Below are positions 33,601 to 42,493 of a DNA stretch of 64,000 bases, piece by piece. Location: assembly GCA_020638655.1 (NCBI GenBank), contig JACKIC010000009.1, forward strand, positions 232,584 to 296,583. The letters run 5' to 3'. Origin of the DNA: Planctomycetota bacterium (GTDB lineage Bacteria; Planctomycetota; UBA1135; UBA2386). A program made the translations under genes and the position numbers. Each line of letters starts with the position of its first letter. Positions within the stretch are counted from its first letter, which is position 1. Under the pieces are notes generated by a model, which had not been told where the DNA came from, searched no databases, and saw only the letters and a program-made list of their open reading frames with translations.

Positions 33601-34061
33601 AGATCAAGCAGGGCAAGAACGCCGGCCAGAAGATGGCGCGTTTCCTGCTCGAAGACCTGCACGGCCAGGTCGCCGTGACCTGCTTCGCGCGGGCCTACGC
33701 CAACGTCAAGGACCGCATCGTCGAGGACGCGATCGTGTTCCTGACCGGGCGCATGGACAAGAACAGCGAGGAACCGGCGCTGCTGCTCGACCAGATCGAG
33801 CCGGCCGCCGAGGTGATGCGGCGCGAGGTCGCCGGCCTGGTGCTGCACCTGTCGGGCGCGACCGCCACCGAAGGCAACCTCGCCCGCATCATGGAGATCG
33901 TCGAGCGCTTCCGCGGCCAGCACCACCTGCACCTCGACATCGAGGAGGACGGCAACTGCTACCGCGTGCGCTGCGAGCAGGGCGTGCGCATCGGCGACGA
34001 GCTGCTCGACGAGCTGGCCCTGCTCGTCGGCCCCGAGTGCATGTCGTTCACGCGGCAGTAG
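30630..34061 (+). CDS. dnaE: DNA polymerase III subunit alpha
   Basis: 1143 residues, the normal length for DnaE (not PolC). The N-terminal PHP domain opens with FVHLHVRSHYSLL. The palm domain carries the catalytic aspartates in PDIDIDF (D401 and D403). The fingers segment has FEDVIAVLALYRPGPLGSGM, and the block FAGYGFNKSHSTAYALVTYQTAWLKAHYP is the usual end of the finger region. An OB-fold (GTVRIAGMVSGVRVMQIKQGKNAGQKMARFLLEDLHG) lies near the C terminus. The enzyme carries out chromosomal replication. The gene ends convergently to the ribosomal operon and has no partner gene beside it. Confidence 0.97.
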   Translation: MTDAPPFVHLHVRSHYSLLAAPAKVGQLVAAAAADGQTALALTDNGNLFGAVEFLKACRKHGIKPIVGQTTYVAARTCRETAGADNPTHDLTLLAENDVGLANLRQLSGRAWLEGFSYRPRVDRELLAQHKEGIIALSGTISSQIASSIQQGDIDGARRTAVQLRDLFGPENFFFEVAETGYEAQHRVSETLRRLGAELGIGCVATNDVHYIKPEDWLAQDIMLCIRSGKPVTDPQRFRMSSRELFLKTREQMAAAFANWPEALANSVAIAERCNVDMEFGVYHVPVFQPPDGSTPDAYFERLCFEGARRRYGEITQQVQDRLDYEMGVIKKLGFVSYFLITQDFIDKARSLGIPVGPGRGSAAGSIVSYCLRITDVCPLDYALLFERFLNPSRISMPDIDIDFCGNRREEVIEYVRQKYGDDSVCQIITFGTMASRGVLRDVGRVLEFPVGDIDTICKKVPQGPGASLEAALQTDTELQQIRDSSPQHKRLFELSLKLEGLARHSSIHAAGVVIADKPLKEYVPLAKNGEDVITQWQMTELEEVGLLKMDFLGLKTLTILQEGARLVKEVHGVDVDLGKLPLDDKETYALMARGETQGVFQLESSGMRELLIRLRPDTFEDVIAVLALYRPGPLGSGMVDMFVRRKHGEEKVVYPHADTEPVLEPTYGVIVYQEQVMQIANIIGGFSMADADNLRKAMGKKKADVMAKFKDQFVAGAVAQKHGEKFARELFETMEYFAGYGFNKSHSTAYALVTYQTAWLKAHYPTEFTAANLTVESGNSDKIKEFVDEARRGGMPILSPSVNHSRRYFGVEDGSIRYGLGAVKGVGSRVADAIAEERDANGPFSGLEDLCERLDSTMLNKTALEALVQAGAFDGMGRSRAGNFESIEGSLRASAIAREDRRRGQKMLFAPPPAAAADTVAVATEPEWPEHDRLAREKESLGFYLSGHPFEKRGGFLSRIAGQTTASLAGLEPGGTVRIAGMVSGVRVMQIKQGKNAGQKMARFLLEDLHGQVAVTCFARAYANVKDRIVEDAIVFLTGRMDKNSEEPALLLDQIEPAAEVMRREVAGLVLHLSGATATEGNLARIMEIVERFRGQHHLHLDIEEDGNCYRVRCEQGVRIGDELLDELALLVGPECMSFTRQ

Positions 34062-34088
34062 GCGCGAGAACCGGGCGACGGGGACACG

Positions 34089-34160
34089 GTGCCCAAGGCC
34101 GCAAAGCGCACCGCCAGAATCGCGAAGCGGACCCGCCAAAACCGCAAAGCGGACCCGTAG
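34089..34160 (+). CDS. Possible very small, highly basic peptide
   Basis: A 23-codon reading frame from a GTG (28 nt after the dnaE stop, with GGGGAC 5 nt upstream) to a TAG. Its product would start MPKAAKRTARIAKRTRQN and contains 10 Lys/Arg and only one acidic residue. The frame contains two near-identical 17-bp copies (ATCGCGAAGCGGACCCG and ACCGCAAAGCGGACCCG), so it may be a repeat-derived accident. Its size and charge resemble the small ribosomal protein bTHX, but there is no sequence match. Low confidence. Confidence 0.2.
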   Translation: MPKAAKRTARIAKRTRQNRKADP

Positions 34161-34166
34161 GTCCGC
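34149..34166. terminator. Possible bidirectional transcription terminator
   Basis: Perfect 7-bp stem GCGGACC / GGTCCGC with a 4-nt loop. It lies between the convergent dnaE (88 nt past its stop) and rplQ (53 nt past its stop). There is no T-run, so it would not be a classic intrinsic terminator. Confidence 0.35.
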
Positions 34167-34218
34167 GGCGGCCCGGCGAACCGGGCAGGGAGCTGGCGCG
34201 CCGAGCGCGCGCGGCGGG

Positions 34219-34653
34219 TCAGACGCCCGCGCCTTCGTTCGAAGTCACGGCCTCGCTGGCCTTGACCTTCTGCTCGAGCACGTTGTTGTCGACCAGCTCG
34301 AAGACCACCTTCGTGCCGCCGTCGCCGATGCGGTAGTCGGGCAGGCGCAGGATGCGCGTGTAGCCACCCGGACGGTTGGCGAAGCGCGGCGCGATCTCGT
34401 CGAACAGCTTCTTCACCGCCGCCTTGTCCTGCAGCAGCGAGACCGCGCGACGGATGGCGTGCAGGCGGGTCTTCTCGGTGGCGCGACGGGCCAGCGTGAT
34501 CACCTTCTCGACGTGCGGACGCAGCGCCTTGGCCTTGGCCAGGGTCGTCACGACGCGCTCGTGCATGATGACCGACACCGTGAAGTTCTTGCGCAGAGCG
34601 GCGCGGTGCGCCGTGTTGCGACCCAGGGACTTGCCAGCAACCTTGTGCCTCAT
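34219..34653 (-). CDS. rplQ: 50S ribosomal protein L17
   Basis: 144 residues, last gene of the ribosomal super-operon. The N terminus MRHKVAGKSLGRNTAHRAALRKNFTVSVIMHERVVTTLAKAKALR is the L17 signature, and the middle YTRILRLPDYRIGDGGTKVVFELV is also typical. Its position directly after rpoA is the canonical one. The C-terminal tail (KASEAVTSNEGAGV) extends beyond the shorter bacterial forms. Confidence 0.97.
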   Translation of the reverse strand: MRHKVAGKSLGRNTAHRAALRKNFTVSVIMHERVVTTLAKAKALRPHVEKVITLARRATEKTRLHAIRRAVSLLQDKAAVKKLFDEIAPRFANRPGGYTRILRLPDYRIGDGGTKVVFELVDNNVLEQKVKASEAVTSNEGAGV

Positions 34654-34707
34654 GACTGCCTCGTATTCCGATCTCTAGCTGTAGTTCTGCGTGTAGTGGC
34701 GGCGCGC

Positions 34708-35706
34708 CTACTTGTAGTCGTCCGTGTGCATGCCGAGCGACAGGCCGAGCGCGCTGAGCTTGCTCTTGACCTCCTTGAGGGAGGTCTTGCCGAAGTTGCG
34801 GACCTTGAGCAACTCGGGCTCGGTGAGCGACACCAGGTCCCGCATCGACGCGACGTTCTCGCTGTCGAGGCAGTTCTTGGAGCGCACCGAGAGTTCGAGC
34901 ATGTCGATGCTCTTGCTGAGCAGGTCGACCATCTCGCGGCGCTTGGCGCCCTCGTCGCCTTCCGGCGCGAGCACACCGCCCTCGACGGCCAGATCTTCCT
35001 TGAGTTCGAAGTACTGGACGAACGGGTTGAGGTGCTTGCGGTAGATCTTGCTGGCCTCGACCAGCGCCATCTCCGGGGTCACGGTGCCGTCGGTCCAGAC
35101 CTCGAGCACGAGGCGGTCGTAGTCGGTCGACTTGCCGACGCGGGTGTTCTCGATCGCGTAGCGGACGCGGTGCACCGGGCTGAAGATCGAGTCGACGGGG
35201 ATCGTGCCGATCTCCAGGTCCTCGGTGACGTTCTCCTCGGCGGTGACGTAGCCGCGGCCCTTGCGGACCTGCATCTCGCAGTAGAAGCGCACGTCCTCGG
35301 TGAGGGTGCAGATCTTCAGGTCGGGGTTGGCGATCTCGACGTTGTGGTCGCCCTCGATCGCCTCGGCCAGCACGTCGCCCTTGCTGTTGACGTCCAGGCG
35401 CAGCGTGGTCGGCGCGTCGGTGTGCAGCTTGACGCGCAGCTTCTTGATGTTGAGCACGATCTGGGTGACGTCCTCGAGCACGCCCGAGATCGTCGAGAAC
35501 TCGTGCACCACCCCGTCGATGCGCACCCACGTGACGGCCGTGCCCTCGATCGAGGACAGCAACACGCGGCGCAGGCCGTTGCCGATGGTCGAACCAAAAC
35601 CCTTCTCGAAGGGCTCGACCATGAACTTGCCATAGAGATCGGTCGACGTCTCCCGCTCCAGGCGGACCTGGGACGGCAGCTCGAAGTTACGCCAACGAAT
35701 GCGCAT
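34708..35706 (-). CDS. rpoA: DNA-directed RNA polymerase subunit alpha
   Basis: 332 residues. The N-terminal domain (GKFMVEPFEKGFGSTIGNGLRRVLLSSIEGTAVTWVRIDGV) carries the assembly determinants, and the C-terminal domain (ENVASMRDLVSLTEPELLKVRNFGKTSLKEVKSKLSALGLSLGM) is the DNA- and activator-binding alphaCTD. Both are linked by an acidic segment. It lies between rpsD and rplQ as in most bacteria. Confidence 0.98.
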   Translation of the reverse strand: MRIRWRNFELPSQVRLERETSTDLYGKFMVEPFEKGFGSTIGNGLRRVLLSSIEGTAVTWVRIDGVVHEFSTISGVLEDVTQIVLNIKKLRVKLHTDAPTTLRLDVNSKGDVLAEAIEGDHNVEIANPDLKICTLTEDVRFYCEMQVRKGRGYVTAEENVTEDLEIGTIPVDSIFSPVHRVRYAIENTRVGKSTDYDRLVLEVWTDGTVTPEMALVEASKIYRKHLNPFVQYFELKEDLAVEGGVLAPEGDEGAKRREMVDLLSKSIDMLELSVRSKNCLDSENVASMRDLVSLTEPELLKVRNFGKTSLKEVKSKLSALGLSLGMHTDDYK

Positions 35707-35769
35707 CGCGTGATTCCTTCCTGTCTTGGGTTCGGCTGATTGGGCGGGCGGCTCGGAGGTCGATGTCGG

Positions 35770-36393
35770 TTACTTCGAGCACAACTCGACGATGAGCTGT
35801 TCGTTCACTTCGACGGTGACATCCTCGCGCTTGGGCAGCTGGATGACCTTGCCCTTGAGTTCGCCGGGCGCGGCTTCGAGCCACGCCGGCAGCGGGCGCC
35901 CCTTGTTCATCTCGACGGCCTCGGTGGCCTTCTTCTTGAGCTTGTCGCTGCCGCGGACCGAGATCTCGTCGCCGGGGCGGACCAGGTAGCTCGGGATGTC
36001 GAGGCGGCGGTTGTTCACGTAGACGTGGCCGTGGGCGACCATCTGCCGCGCGTCGAAGCGCGAGAAGGCCAGGCCCAGGCTCAGCAGCACGTTGTCGAGG
36101 CGACGCTCCATCAGCACCAGCAGGTTCTCACCCGTGTTGCCCTTCTGCCGCTGCGCGAGCGTGAAGAAGTTCTGGAACTGGCTCTCGAGCATCCCGTAGA
36201 TGCGCTTGACCTTCTGCTTCTCGCGCAGCTGGGTGCCGTAGTCGGTCGTCTTCTTCGGGCGCGTGTGCTGACCGGGCGGATAGTTGCGACGGTTGACGCC
36301 GCACTTCTCCGAGAAGCAGCGCTGTCCCTTCAGGAACAGCTTGACGCCTTCGCGGCGGCAGAGCTTGCAGACGTTGTTGCTGATGCGAGCCAT
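35770..36393 (-). CDS. rpsD: 30S ribosomal protein S4 (zinc-binding form)
   Basis: 207 residues. The N terminus has four cysteines (C9, C12, C26, C31) in a pattern expected for the zinc-containing form. The S4 RNA-binding core (LDNVLLSLGLAFSRFDARQMVAHGHVYVNNRRLDIPSYLVRPGDEI) is intact. S4 is a primary 16S rRNA-binding protein and in enterobacteria a repressor of its own operon. Such control is not visible here. Confidence 0.98.
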   Translation of the reverse strand: MARISNNVCKLCRREGVKLFLKGQRCFSEKCGVNRRNYPPGQHTRPKKTTDYGTQLREKQKVKRIYGMLESQFQNFFTLAQRQKGNTGENLLVLMERRLDNVLLSLGLAFSRFDARQMVAHGHVYVNNRRLDIPSYLVRPGDEISVRGSDKLKKKATEAVEMNKGRPLPAWLEAAPGELKGKVIQLPKREDVTVEVNEQLIVELCSK

Positions 36394-36441
36394 TACGGTG
36401 AATTCAGTCGGTGAATGCTGGGGTTGACGGCGTGCGCGGGA

Positions 36442-36834
36442 TCAGACGCGGCGGCGCTTGCGCGAACGGCAGCCGTTGTGCGGCAGCGGGGTGATGTCCT
36501 CGATCGACTTCACTTCGATGCCCGAGTTGGCCAGGGCGCGGATCGCGGACTCGCGGCCCGAGCCAGGACCGCGCACGAGCACTTCCATCTCGTGAACGCC
36601 CATCTTCTTGCACTTGTCGGCCACCTTCTCGGCCGCGCGCTGCGCCGCGAACGGCGTGCTCTTGCGCGAGCCCTTGTAGCCGATCGTCCCGGCCGAGTCC
36701 CAGGCGATGACCTGGCCGGCGTTGTCGGTGACCGTGATGATGGTGTTGTTGAAGGAGGCCTTCACGTGGGCAACGGCCTTGCCGACGTTCTTGCGGACGC
36801 GGCCCTTCTTCTTGTTGTCGCTGGACGAGCTCAT
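36442..36834 (-). CDS. rpsK: 30S ribosomal protein S11
   Basis: 130 residues. Signature AHVKASFNNTIITVTDNAGQVIAWDSAGTIGYKGSRKSTPFAAQRAAE, ending in HNGCRSRKRRRV as usual. It starts 1 nt after the rpsM stop. Confidence 0.98.
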   Translation of the reverse strand: MSSSSDNKKKGRVRKNVGKAVAHVKASFNNTIITVTDNAGQVIAWDSAGTIGYKGSRKSTPFAAQRAAEKVADKCKKMGVHEMEVLVRGPGSGRESAIRALANSGIEVKSIEDITPLPHNGCRSRKRRRV

Positions 36835-36835
36835 A

Positions 36836-37213
36836 TCACTTCCTCAGGATCTTCTTGTTGGCGACGGTCTTGCGCGGACCCTTGCGACCGCGGGCATTGC
36901 TGCGGGTGCGCTGGCCGCGCACGGGCAGACCGCGCCGATGGCGCAGACCCCGATAGCAATAGATCTCCTTCAGGCGGCTGATGTTCTGCATCGTCAGCCG
37001 GCGCAGGGCACCCTCGACCGGATAGTTCTTCTCGAGGTGGCTGGCGAGATTCGCCACCTCGTCATCCTTGAGGTCCTTGGCGCGGACCGCAGGGTTGATG
37101 CCGAGGTCCTTGAGCACCTTCTGCGCGGTCGCCGGGCCCACCCCATAGATGTAGGTGAGCGCGATCTCGATGCGCTTTTCGTTCGGGATATCTACGCCGA
37201 GGAGACGGGGCAT
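36836..37213 (-). CDS. rpsM: 30S ribosomal protein S13
   Basis: 125 residues. Signature MPRLLGVDIPNEKRIEIALTYIYGVGPATAQKVL, with the ending GLRHRRGLPVRGQRTRSNARGRKG. It lies directly downstream of rpmJ and is nearly abutted by rpsK. Confidence 0.98.
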   Translation of the reverse strand: MPRLLGVDIPNEKRIEIALTYIYGVGPATAQKVLKDLGINPAVRAKDLKDDEVANLASHLEKNYPVEGALRRLTMQNISRLKEIYCYRGLRHRRGLPVRGQRTRSNARGRKGPRKTVANKKILRK

Positions 37214-37228
37214 ACTGGATTACCTTGC

Positions 37229-37345
37229 TTACTTACCTTGACGCTGCTTGTGTCGGGGGTTCGCGCAGATGACGCGCACGACGCCGCGGCGCCGTACGAC
37301 CTTGCACTGCTCACAGATGCGCCGAACACTTGCTCTGACCTTCAC
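37229..37345 (-). CDS. rpmJ: 50S ribosomal protein L36 (zinc-binding form)
   Basis: 38 residues starting at a GTG that overlaps the infA stop as GTGA. The sequence begins MKVRASVRRICEQCKVV and ends with ICANPRHKQRQGK. The zinc ligands C11, C14, C27 and H32 are all present. The gene is too short to be picked up by a 60-codon cut-off, but length, motif and position between infA and rpsM make it certain. Confidence 0.97.
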   Translation of the reverse strand: MKVRASVRRICEQCKVVRRRGVVRVICANPRHKQRQGK

Positions 37346-37653
37346 GGTAGTTCTCGCTGTTGGGTGGGATGCGGTTGTGATGAATGAGGCGGGGTTGCCG
37401 AGCTGGGTTCCTGTGACTTGGCGAGGCTGAGGATGCGGGCCCTGGTCGGGTCGAAGGGGGACACCTCGATCATCACTGCATCACCGGGCAACAGGCGCGT
37501 CAGCGCCATCCGGAGATCCAGGGCCGCGTGCCCGGTCACTTCGCTTCCAGTCATGGTCCGCAAACGAAGCATCCCGTTGTTGAGCCTGGTGAGCACCGTG
37601 GCCCGCTGGCCACGCTCACCCCGGCGCCGGGGATCCTCCGTCTCGTCCGTCAT
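37342..37653 (-). CDS. infA: Translation initiation factor IF-1 with extended tails
   Basis: 103 residues against the usual 72. The OB-fold core (about residues 17-78: ATVLTRLNNGMLRLRTMTGSEVTGHAALDLRMALTRLLPGDAVMIEVSPFDPTRARIL) matches IF-1, which occupies the ribosomal A site during initiation. A charged N-terminal extension (TDETEDPRRRGERGQR) and a Ser/Pro/Gln-rich C-terminal tail are additions. The start overlaps the adk stop as ATGA and the stop overlaps the rpmJ start as GTGA, so the three genes are translationally coupled. Confidence 0.9.
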   Translation of the reverse strand: MTDETEDPRRRGERGQRATVLTRLNNGMLRLRTMTGSEVTGHAALDLRMALTRLLPGDAVMIEVSPFDPTRARILSLAKSQEPSSATPPHSSQPHPTQQRELP

Positions 37654-38306
37654 TGCATCAGGTTCAGCAGCTCCTCGTAGACGACAGAGGGAGACCGATT
37701 CGCATCGATCTCCCGCAAGACACCACGCTCACGGTAGTACGCCAGCAGAGGCGCCGTGAGCGTCCGATATTGTTCCAGTCGCTGGGTGATCGCCTCGAGG
37801 CGGTCATCCGAACGTTGCACCAAGCCACCACCGCAGTTGTCGCAGACGTCCGCGACCTTGGTCGGGTGGTTGTCCACGTGCCAGATGGCGCCGCACTTGC
37901 CGCAGGTCCGGCGGCCCGTGAGGCGGCCGACGAGCACGCTCTCGGGCACGTCGAAGTAGATCACGTGCGACACTGCGGACGCCCCCGACAGGGTCCCGTC
38001 GAGGGCTTGCGCCTGGGGAAGTGTACGGGGGAATCCGTCCAGGATCCAGGCTTCCCTGGCGTCGGGCTCGGCGATCCGGGCCTGGACCATGGCGATGATC
38101 ACCTGGTCGGGCACCAGCTTGCCGGCGTCCATGAACGACTTGGCCTCGGCGCCGAGCGGGGTGCCCGCGGCGACCTGGGCGCGCAGCATGTCGCCGGTCG
38201 AGATGTGCGCGATCGAGGCCGCTTCCGCGACCTTCTTCGCCTGGGTGCCCTTGCCGGCGCCGGGGGCGCCGAGGAACACACAGCGGGCTCGAACAGCGAC
38301 GGCCAT
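37650..38306 (-). CDS. adk: Adenylate kinase (zinc LID form)
   Basis: 218 residues. P-loop GAPGAGKGT (13-21), the AMP-binding STGDMLR and ILDGFPRT motifs, and a LID domain with four cysteines (C135, C138, C155, C158) that bind zinc. It interconverts ATP, ADP and AMP. The gene lies between secY and infA; the map gene often found next is absent. Confidence 0.98.
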   Translation of the reverse strand: MAVAVRARCVFLGAPGAGKGTQAKKVAEAASIAHISTGDMLRAQVAAGTPLGAEAKSFMDAGKLVPDQVIIAMVQARIAEPDAREAWILDGFPRTLPQAQALDGTLSGASAVSHVIYFDVPESVLVGRLTGRRTCGKCGAIWHVDNHPTKVADVCDNCGGGLVQRSDDRLEAITQRLEQYRTLTAPLLAYYRERGVLREIDANRSPSVVYEELLNLMQ

Positions 38307-38310
38307 TGGT

Positions 38311-39666
<1,356 letters not shown>

Positions 39667-39744
39667 GGTGCCTCGGTTCTGGGTGGTGCTGCGGAAGGGC
39701 GGGACGCGATGACTGGGCTCAGGGACTGACCGGGATCGGGCCGC

Positions 39745-40284
39745 CTATTCGGCGGTCGCTCCGCGGCGCCGCGGCGAACCGGGCTTGCGCTTGCTGCCGT
39801 CCTTGGCGACGAACTTGGGCCGGTGGGCCTTCTTCTCGCGGACGACGACCTTGCCGCCGGCGCGCTCGATCTTCTCGCGCGCCGTGCCGGTGATCGCGTC
39901 GACCTCGACCGTGACGGCCTTGGTCAGCTCGCCGTTGCCGAGCACCTTGAACAGGTCGGAGTGCTTCTCCTTCGAGGTGAGCCCCTTGGCGAGGATCGCC
40001 TCGAGGTTGATCACGGCGCCGGCGTCGAAGACCTCGAGGTCACTGACGTTGACGATCGTGAACACCTTCTCGAAGTTCTTGTTGTTGAAACCGACCTTCG
40101 GCAGGCGGCGGTAGATGGGCATCTGACCACCTTCCCAACCGATGCGCCGCGACCAACCCGAGCGCGCCTTGGCGCCCTTGTGACCACGACCCGAGGTCTT
40201 GCCCAGGCCGGAGCCGACACCGCGGCCCTTGCGCTTGCGTTCCGGGAACTTGAGGCCGAGGGCCTTTGCTTCGGCGAGGTTCAT
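39745..40284 (-). CDS. rplO: 50S ribosomal protein L15
   Basis: 179 residues. Signature KGRGVGSGLGKTSGRGHKGAKARSGWSRRIGWEGGQMPIYRRLPKVGF. The start overlaps the rpsE stop as ATGA. L30 (rpmD), normally between rpsE and rplO, is absent. The basic C terminus (KPGSPRRRGATAE) is longer than in E. coli. Confidence 0.97.
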   Translation of the reverse strand: MNLAEAKALGLKFPERKRKGRGVGSGLGKTSGRGHKGAKARSGWSRRIGWEGGQMPIYRRLPKVGFNNKNFEKVFTIVNVSDLEVFDAGAVINLEAILAKGLTSKEKHSDLFKVLGNGELTKAVTVEVDAITGTAREKIERAGGKVVVREKKAHRPKFVAKDGSKRKPGSPRRRGATAE

Positions 40285-40793
40285 TCGAGGGTCACTCCCC
40301 GCAGCGCGACGGTCTCTTCGCGGCTGCGCAGCTTGCCGAGCGCCACGATCGTCGCCTTGACGACGTTGAGCGCGTTGGTCGAGCCGTAGTTCTTGGTGAG
40401 GATGTCGGTGATGCCGGCGCGCTCGAGGACCTTGCGCACCGCCTTGCCGGCGATGATGCCCGTGCCCGGCGCGGCCGGGACCAGGCGAACCTTGGTCGAG
40501 CAGAACCAGCCTTCGACCGGGTGCGGGATGGTCGTGCCTTCGCGGACCACGCGCATGATCTGCTTGCGGGCGTCCTTGACCGACTTCTCGATCGCGCCCG
40601 GCACCTCGCGGCCCTTGCCGTAGCCGATGCCGACGAGGCCGTTGCGGTTGCCGACGACGCTGAGCGCGCTGAAGGAGAAGCGACGACCGCCCTTGACCAC
40701 GGCGGCCGAGCGGTTGATCGCCACGACGTCGTCCTCGACGTCGGCCGCCAACGACTCGTCGATCGGGATCAGGTTGAACTTGCTCTTCGACAT
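40281..40793 (-). CDS. rpsE: 30S ribosomal protein S5
   Basis: 170 residues from the ATG at 40793, chosen over a longer in-frame ORF. Core VVKGGRRFSFSALSVVGNRNGLVGIGYGKGREVPGAIEKSVKDARKQIMRV and TGIIAGKAVRKVLERAGITDILTKNYGSTNALNVVKATI are typical. It follows rplR. Confidence 0.98.
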   Translation of the reverse strand: MSKSKFNLIPIDESLAADVEDDVVAINRSAAVVKGGRRFSFSALSVVGNRNGLVGIGYGKGREVPGAIEKSVKDARKQIMRVVREGTTIPHPVEGWFCSTKVRLVPAAPGTGIIAGKAVRKVLERAGITDILTKNYGSTNALNVVKATIVALGKLRSREETVALRGVTLE

Positions 40794-40794
40794 A

Positions 40795-41163
40795 TCAGAA
40801 CTCCAGGCCGGCTTGGCGAGCCGCGTCGGCCAAGGCCTTGATGCGGCCGTGATACTTGTAGGCGCCACGGTCGAACGCGACCTTGACGACGCCGGCGCGC
40901 TTGGCGCGTTCGGCGAGCAGCGCCCCGACCTTCGCCGCGGCGTCGGTCTTGTTGAGGCCTTCGAGCGACGCCTTGATCTCCTTCTCCGTCGTCGACGCGG
41001 CGGCCATCGTGTGGCCGCGCAGGTCGTCGATGACCTGGCACGAGATGTTGTTCAGGCTGCGGAAGACGGAGAGGCGCGGGCGGGTCGTGGTCCGGCGCAC
41101 TTTCTTGCGAACGGACGACGCCTTGCCGCGGCGACTGCTGTGCTTTTGTGAGGTGGAAACCAT
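40795..41163 (-). CDS. rplR: 50S ribosomal protein L18
   Basis: 122 residues. Core RPRLSVFRSLNNISCQVIDD and KVAFDRGAYKYHGRIKALADAARQAGLEF match L18, which binds 5S rRNA. The stop is 1 nt before the rpsE start. Confidence 0.97.
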   Translation of the reverse strand: MVSTSQKHSSRRGKASSVRKKVRRTTTRPRLSVFRSLNNISCQVIDDLRGHTMAAASTTEKEIKASLEGLNKTDAAAKVGALLAERAKRAGVVKVAFDRGAYKYHGRIKALADAARQAGLEF

Positions 41164-41181
41164 TGCTGCAACCCTCGCTTA

Positions 41182-41727
41182 CTAGCCGCCCGAGGCGAAC
41201 GCCTTGCCCGCCTTGCGCTTGATGACTTCGTCGCTGTACTTGATGCCCTTGCCCTTGTAGGGCTCCGGCTTGCGCAGCTTGCGGATCGACGCGGCGACCG
41301 CGCCCACCTGCTGCTTGTCGATGCCCGAGATCACCACGGTGGTCAGCGTCGGGGTCGTGACCACGACGGTGTCCGGCACCGCGAAGCGCACCGGCTTGTT
41401 GAAGCCGAGCTTGAGCACGAGCGTCTTGCCCTCGAGGTTGGCCTCGTAGCCGACGCCTGCGATCTCCAGCTTCTTCTCGTAGCCCTTGGTGACGCCTTCG
41501 ATCATGTTGGCGAGCAGGGCCCGCGTGGTGCCGCGCATCGCGTTGGCGAAGCGCTCCTCACCGTGCGAGTCGACCTGGACGACGCTGCCATCGACGGCGA
41601 CGGACACCTCGGAGCGCAGGGGCAGCGAGAGCTGGCCCTTGCCGCCCTTCACCACGGCGACCCCGGCGTCGACCGTGACGGTGACACCCTTGGGAACATC
41701 GATTGGCAACTTGCCGATACGTGACAT
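41182..41727 (-). CDS. rplF: 50S ribosomal protein L6
   Basis: 181 residues from the ATG at 41727 that gives the standard MSRIGKLPIDVPKGVTV. Contains VEVSGDGSVVQV-like strands and the GVGYEANLEGKTLVLKLGFNKPV and KYSDEVIKRKAGKAFASG motifs near the C terminus (GKGIKYSDE). Located between rpsH and rplR. Confidence 0.97.
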   Translation of the reverse strand: MSRIGKLPIDVPKGVTVTVDAGVAVVKGGKGQLSLPLRSEVSVAVDGSVVQVDSHGEERFANAMRGTTRALLANMIEGVTKGYEKKLEIAGVGYEANLEGKTLVLKLGFNKPVRFAVPDTVVVTTPTLTTVVISGIDKQQVGAVAASIRKLRKPEPYKGKGIKYSDEVIKRKAGKAFASGG

Positions 41728-41770
41728 TGGAGAACCTCTGGTAGCCCGAGCGGGCTCAGTCAATCAACGG

Positions 41771-42166
41771 TCAGTCAACGGTGCACAGGACCTCGCCACC
41801 CACGCGGCGCTGACGACACTCGCGGTCGGACAGCACGCCCTGGTTGGTCGAGACCACCGCGATGCCGAGGCCACCGCGCACCTTCGGCAGATCGCCGCAG
41901 GCACGGTAACGACGGCAGCCGGGGCGGCTGAAACGATTGAGCGAGGTGATCACCTTCTCGCCGTCGGGTCCGTAACGGAACTCGACACGGATCGATGAGC
42001 GCGGCCCCTGCGAGCCGACCTCGTAACCTTGGATGAAGCCTTCACGCTTCATCGCATCGAGGATCGCGACCTTGAGGCGGCTTCCGGGAAGCACGCAGGC
42101 CGACGAACCGCTCATCAGAGCGTTGCGCATGCGGGTGAGCATGTCAGCAATAGGATCGGTCATCAT
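41771..42166 (-). CDS. rpsH: 30S ribosomal protein S8
   Basis: 131 residues. Begins MMTDPIADMLTRMRNALMSGS and ends with GLGIAVVSTNQGVLSDRECRQRRVGGEVLCTV, both typical of S8. A second ATG at 42163 is an alternative start. S8 binds 16S rRNA and in E. coli represses the spc operon; no site was sought. Confidence 0.97.
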   Translation of the reverse strand: MMTDPIADMLTRMRNALMSGSSACVLPGSRLKVAILDAMKREGFIQGYEVGSQGPRSSIRVEFRYGPDGEKVITSLNRFSRPGCRRYRACGDLPKVRGGLGIAVVSTNQGVLSDRECRQRRVGGEVLCTVD

Positions 42167-42178
42167 GACTCAGTTCTC

Positions 42179-42364
42179 CTACCACGAAGCCTTGCGCACG
42201 CCGGGGATCTCCCCCTGCAGCGCCAATTGGCGGAAACAGCACCGGCAGATGCCGAACTTGCGGTAATAGGCCCGCGCGCGACCACAGATCTGGCAGCGGT
42301 TGTAGCGGCGCGACGAGAACTTCGCTGGGCGCTGCTGCTTGATCCTCAAGCACTTCTTTGCCAT
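42179..42364 (-). CDS. rpsN: 30S ribosomal protein S14 (zinc-binding short form)
   Basis: 61 residues. Four cysteines in the C+ pattern (C24, C27, C40, C43) around the sequence NRCQICGRARAYYRKFGICRCCF. This is the short zinc-dependent form. The stretch 42365-42493 upstream, before rplE, has no gene. It contains a 7-bp inverted repeat (CTGTTCG / CGAACAG), possibly a hairpin in the transcript. Confidence 0.96.
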   Translation of the reverse strand: MAKKCLRIKQQRPAKFSSRRYNRCQICGRARAYYRKFGICRCCFRQLALQGEIPGVRKASW

Positions 42365-42493
42365 GACAGTTTGCTTTGGCTAACGGTTCGGGTTCGCGGT
42401 GTCGGCGACGACTTGTGGCGTTGCGACTGCGATTGAATCTGGTGCGGTGTGAACGGTGCTGTTCGGACGGTGCTGCTCGAACAGCGAGTTGGC

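Noticed and set aside
30617..34336. Long frames on both strands over dnaE
   Set aside because: dnaE is certain in its own frame; the others are compositional artefacts.
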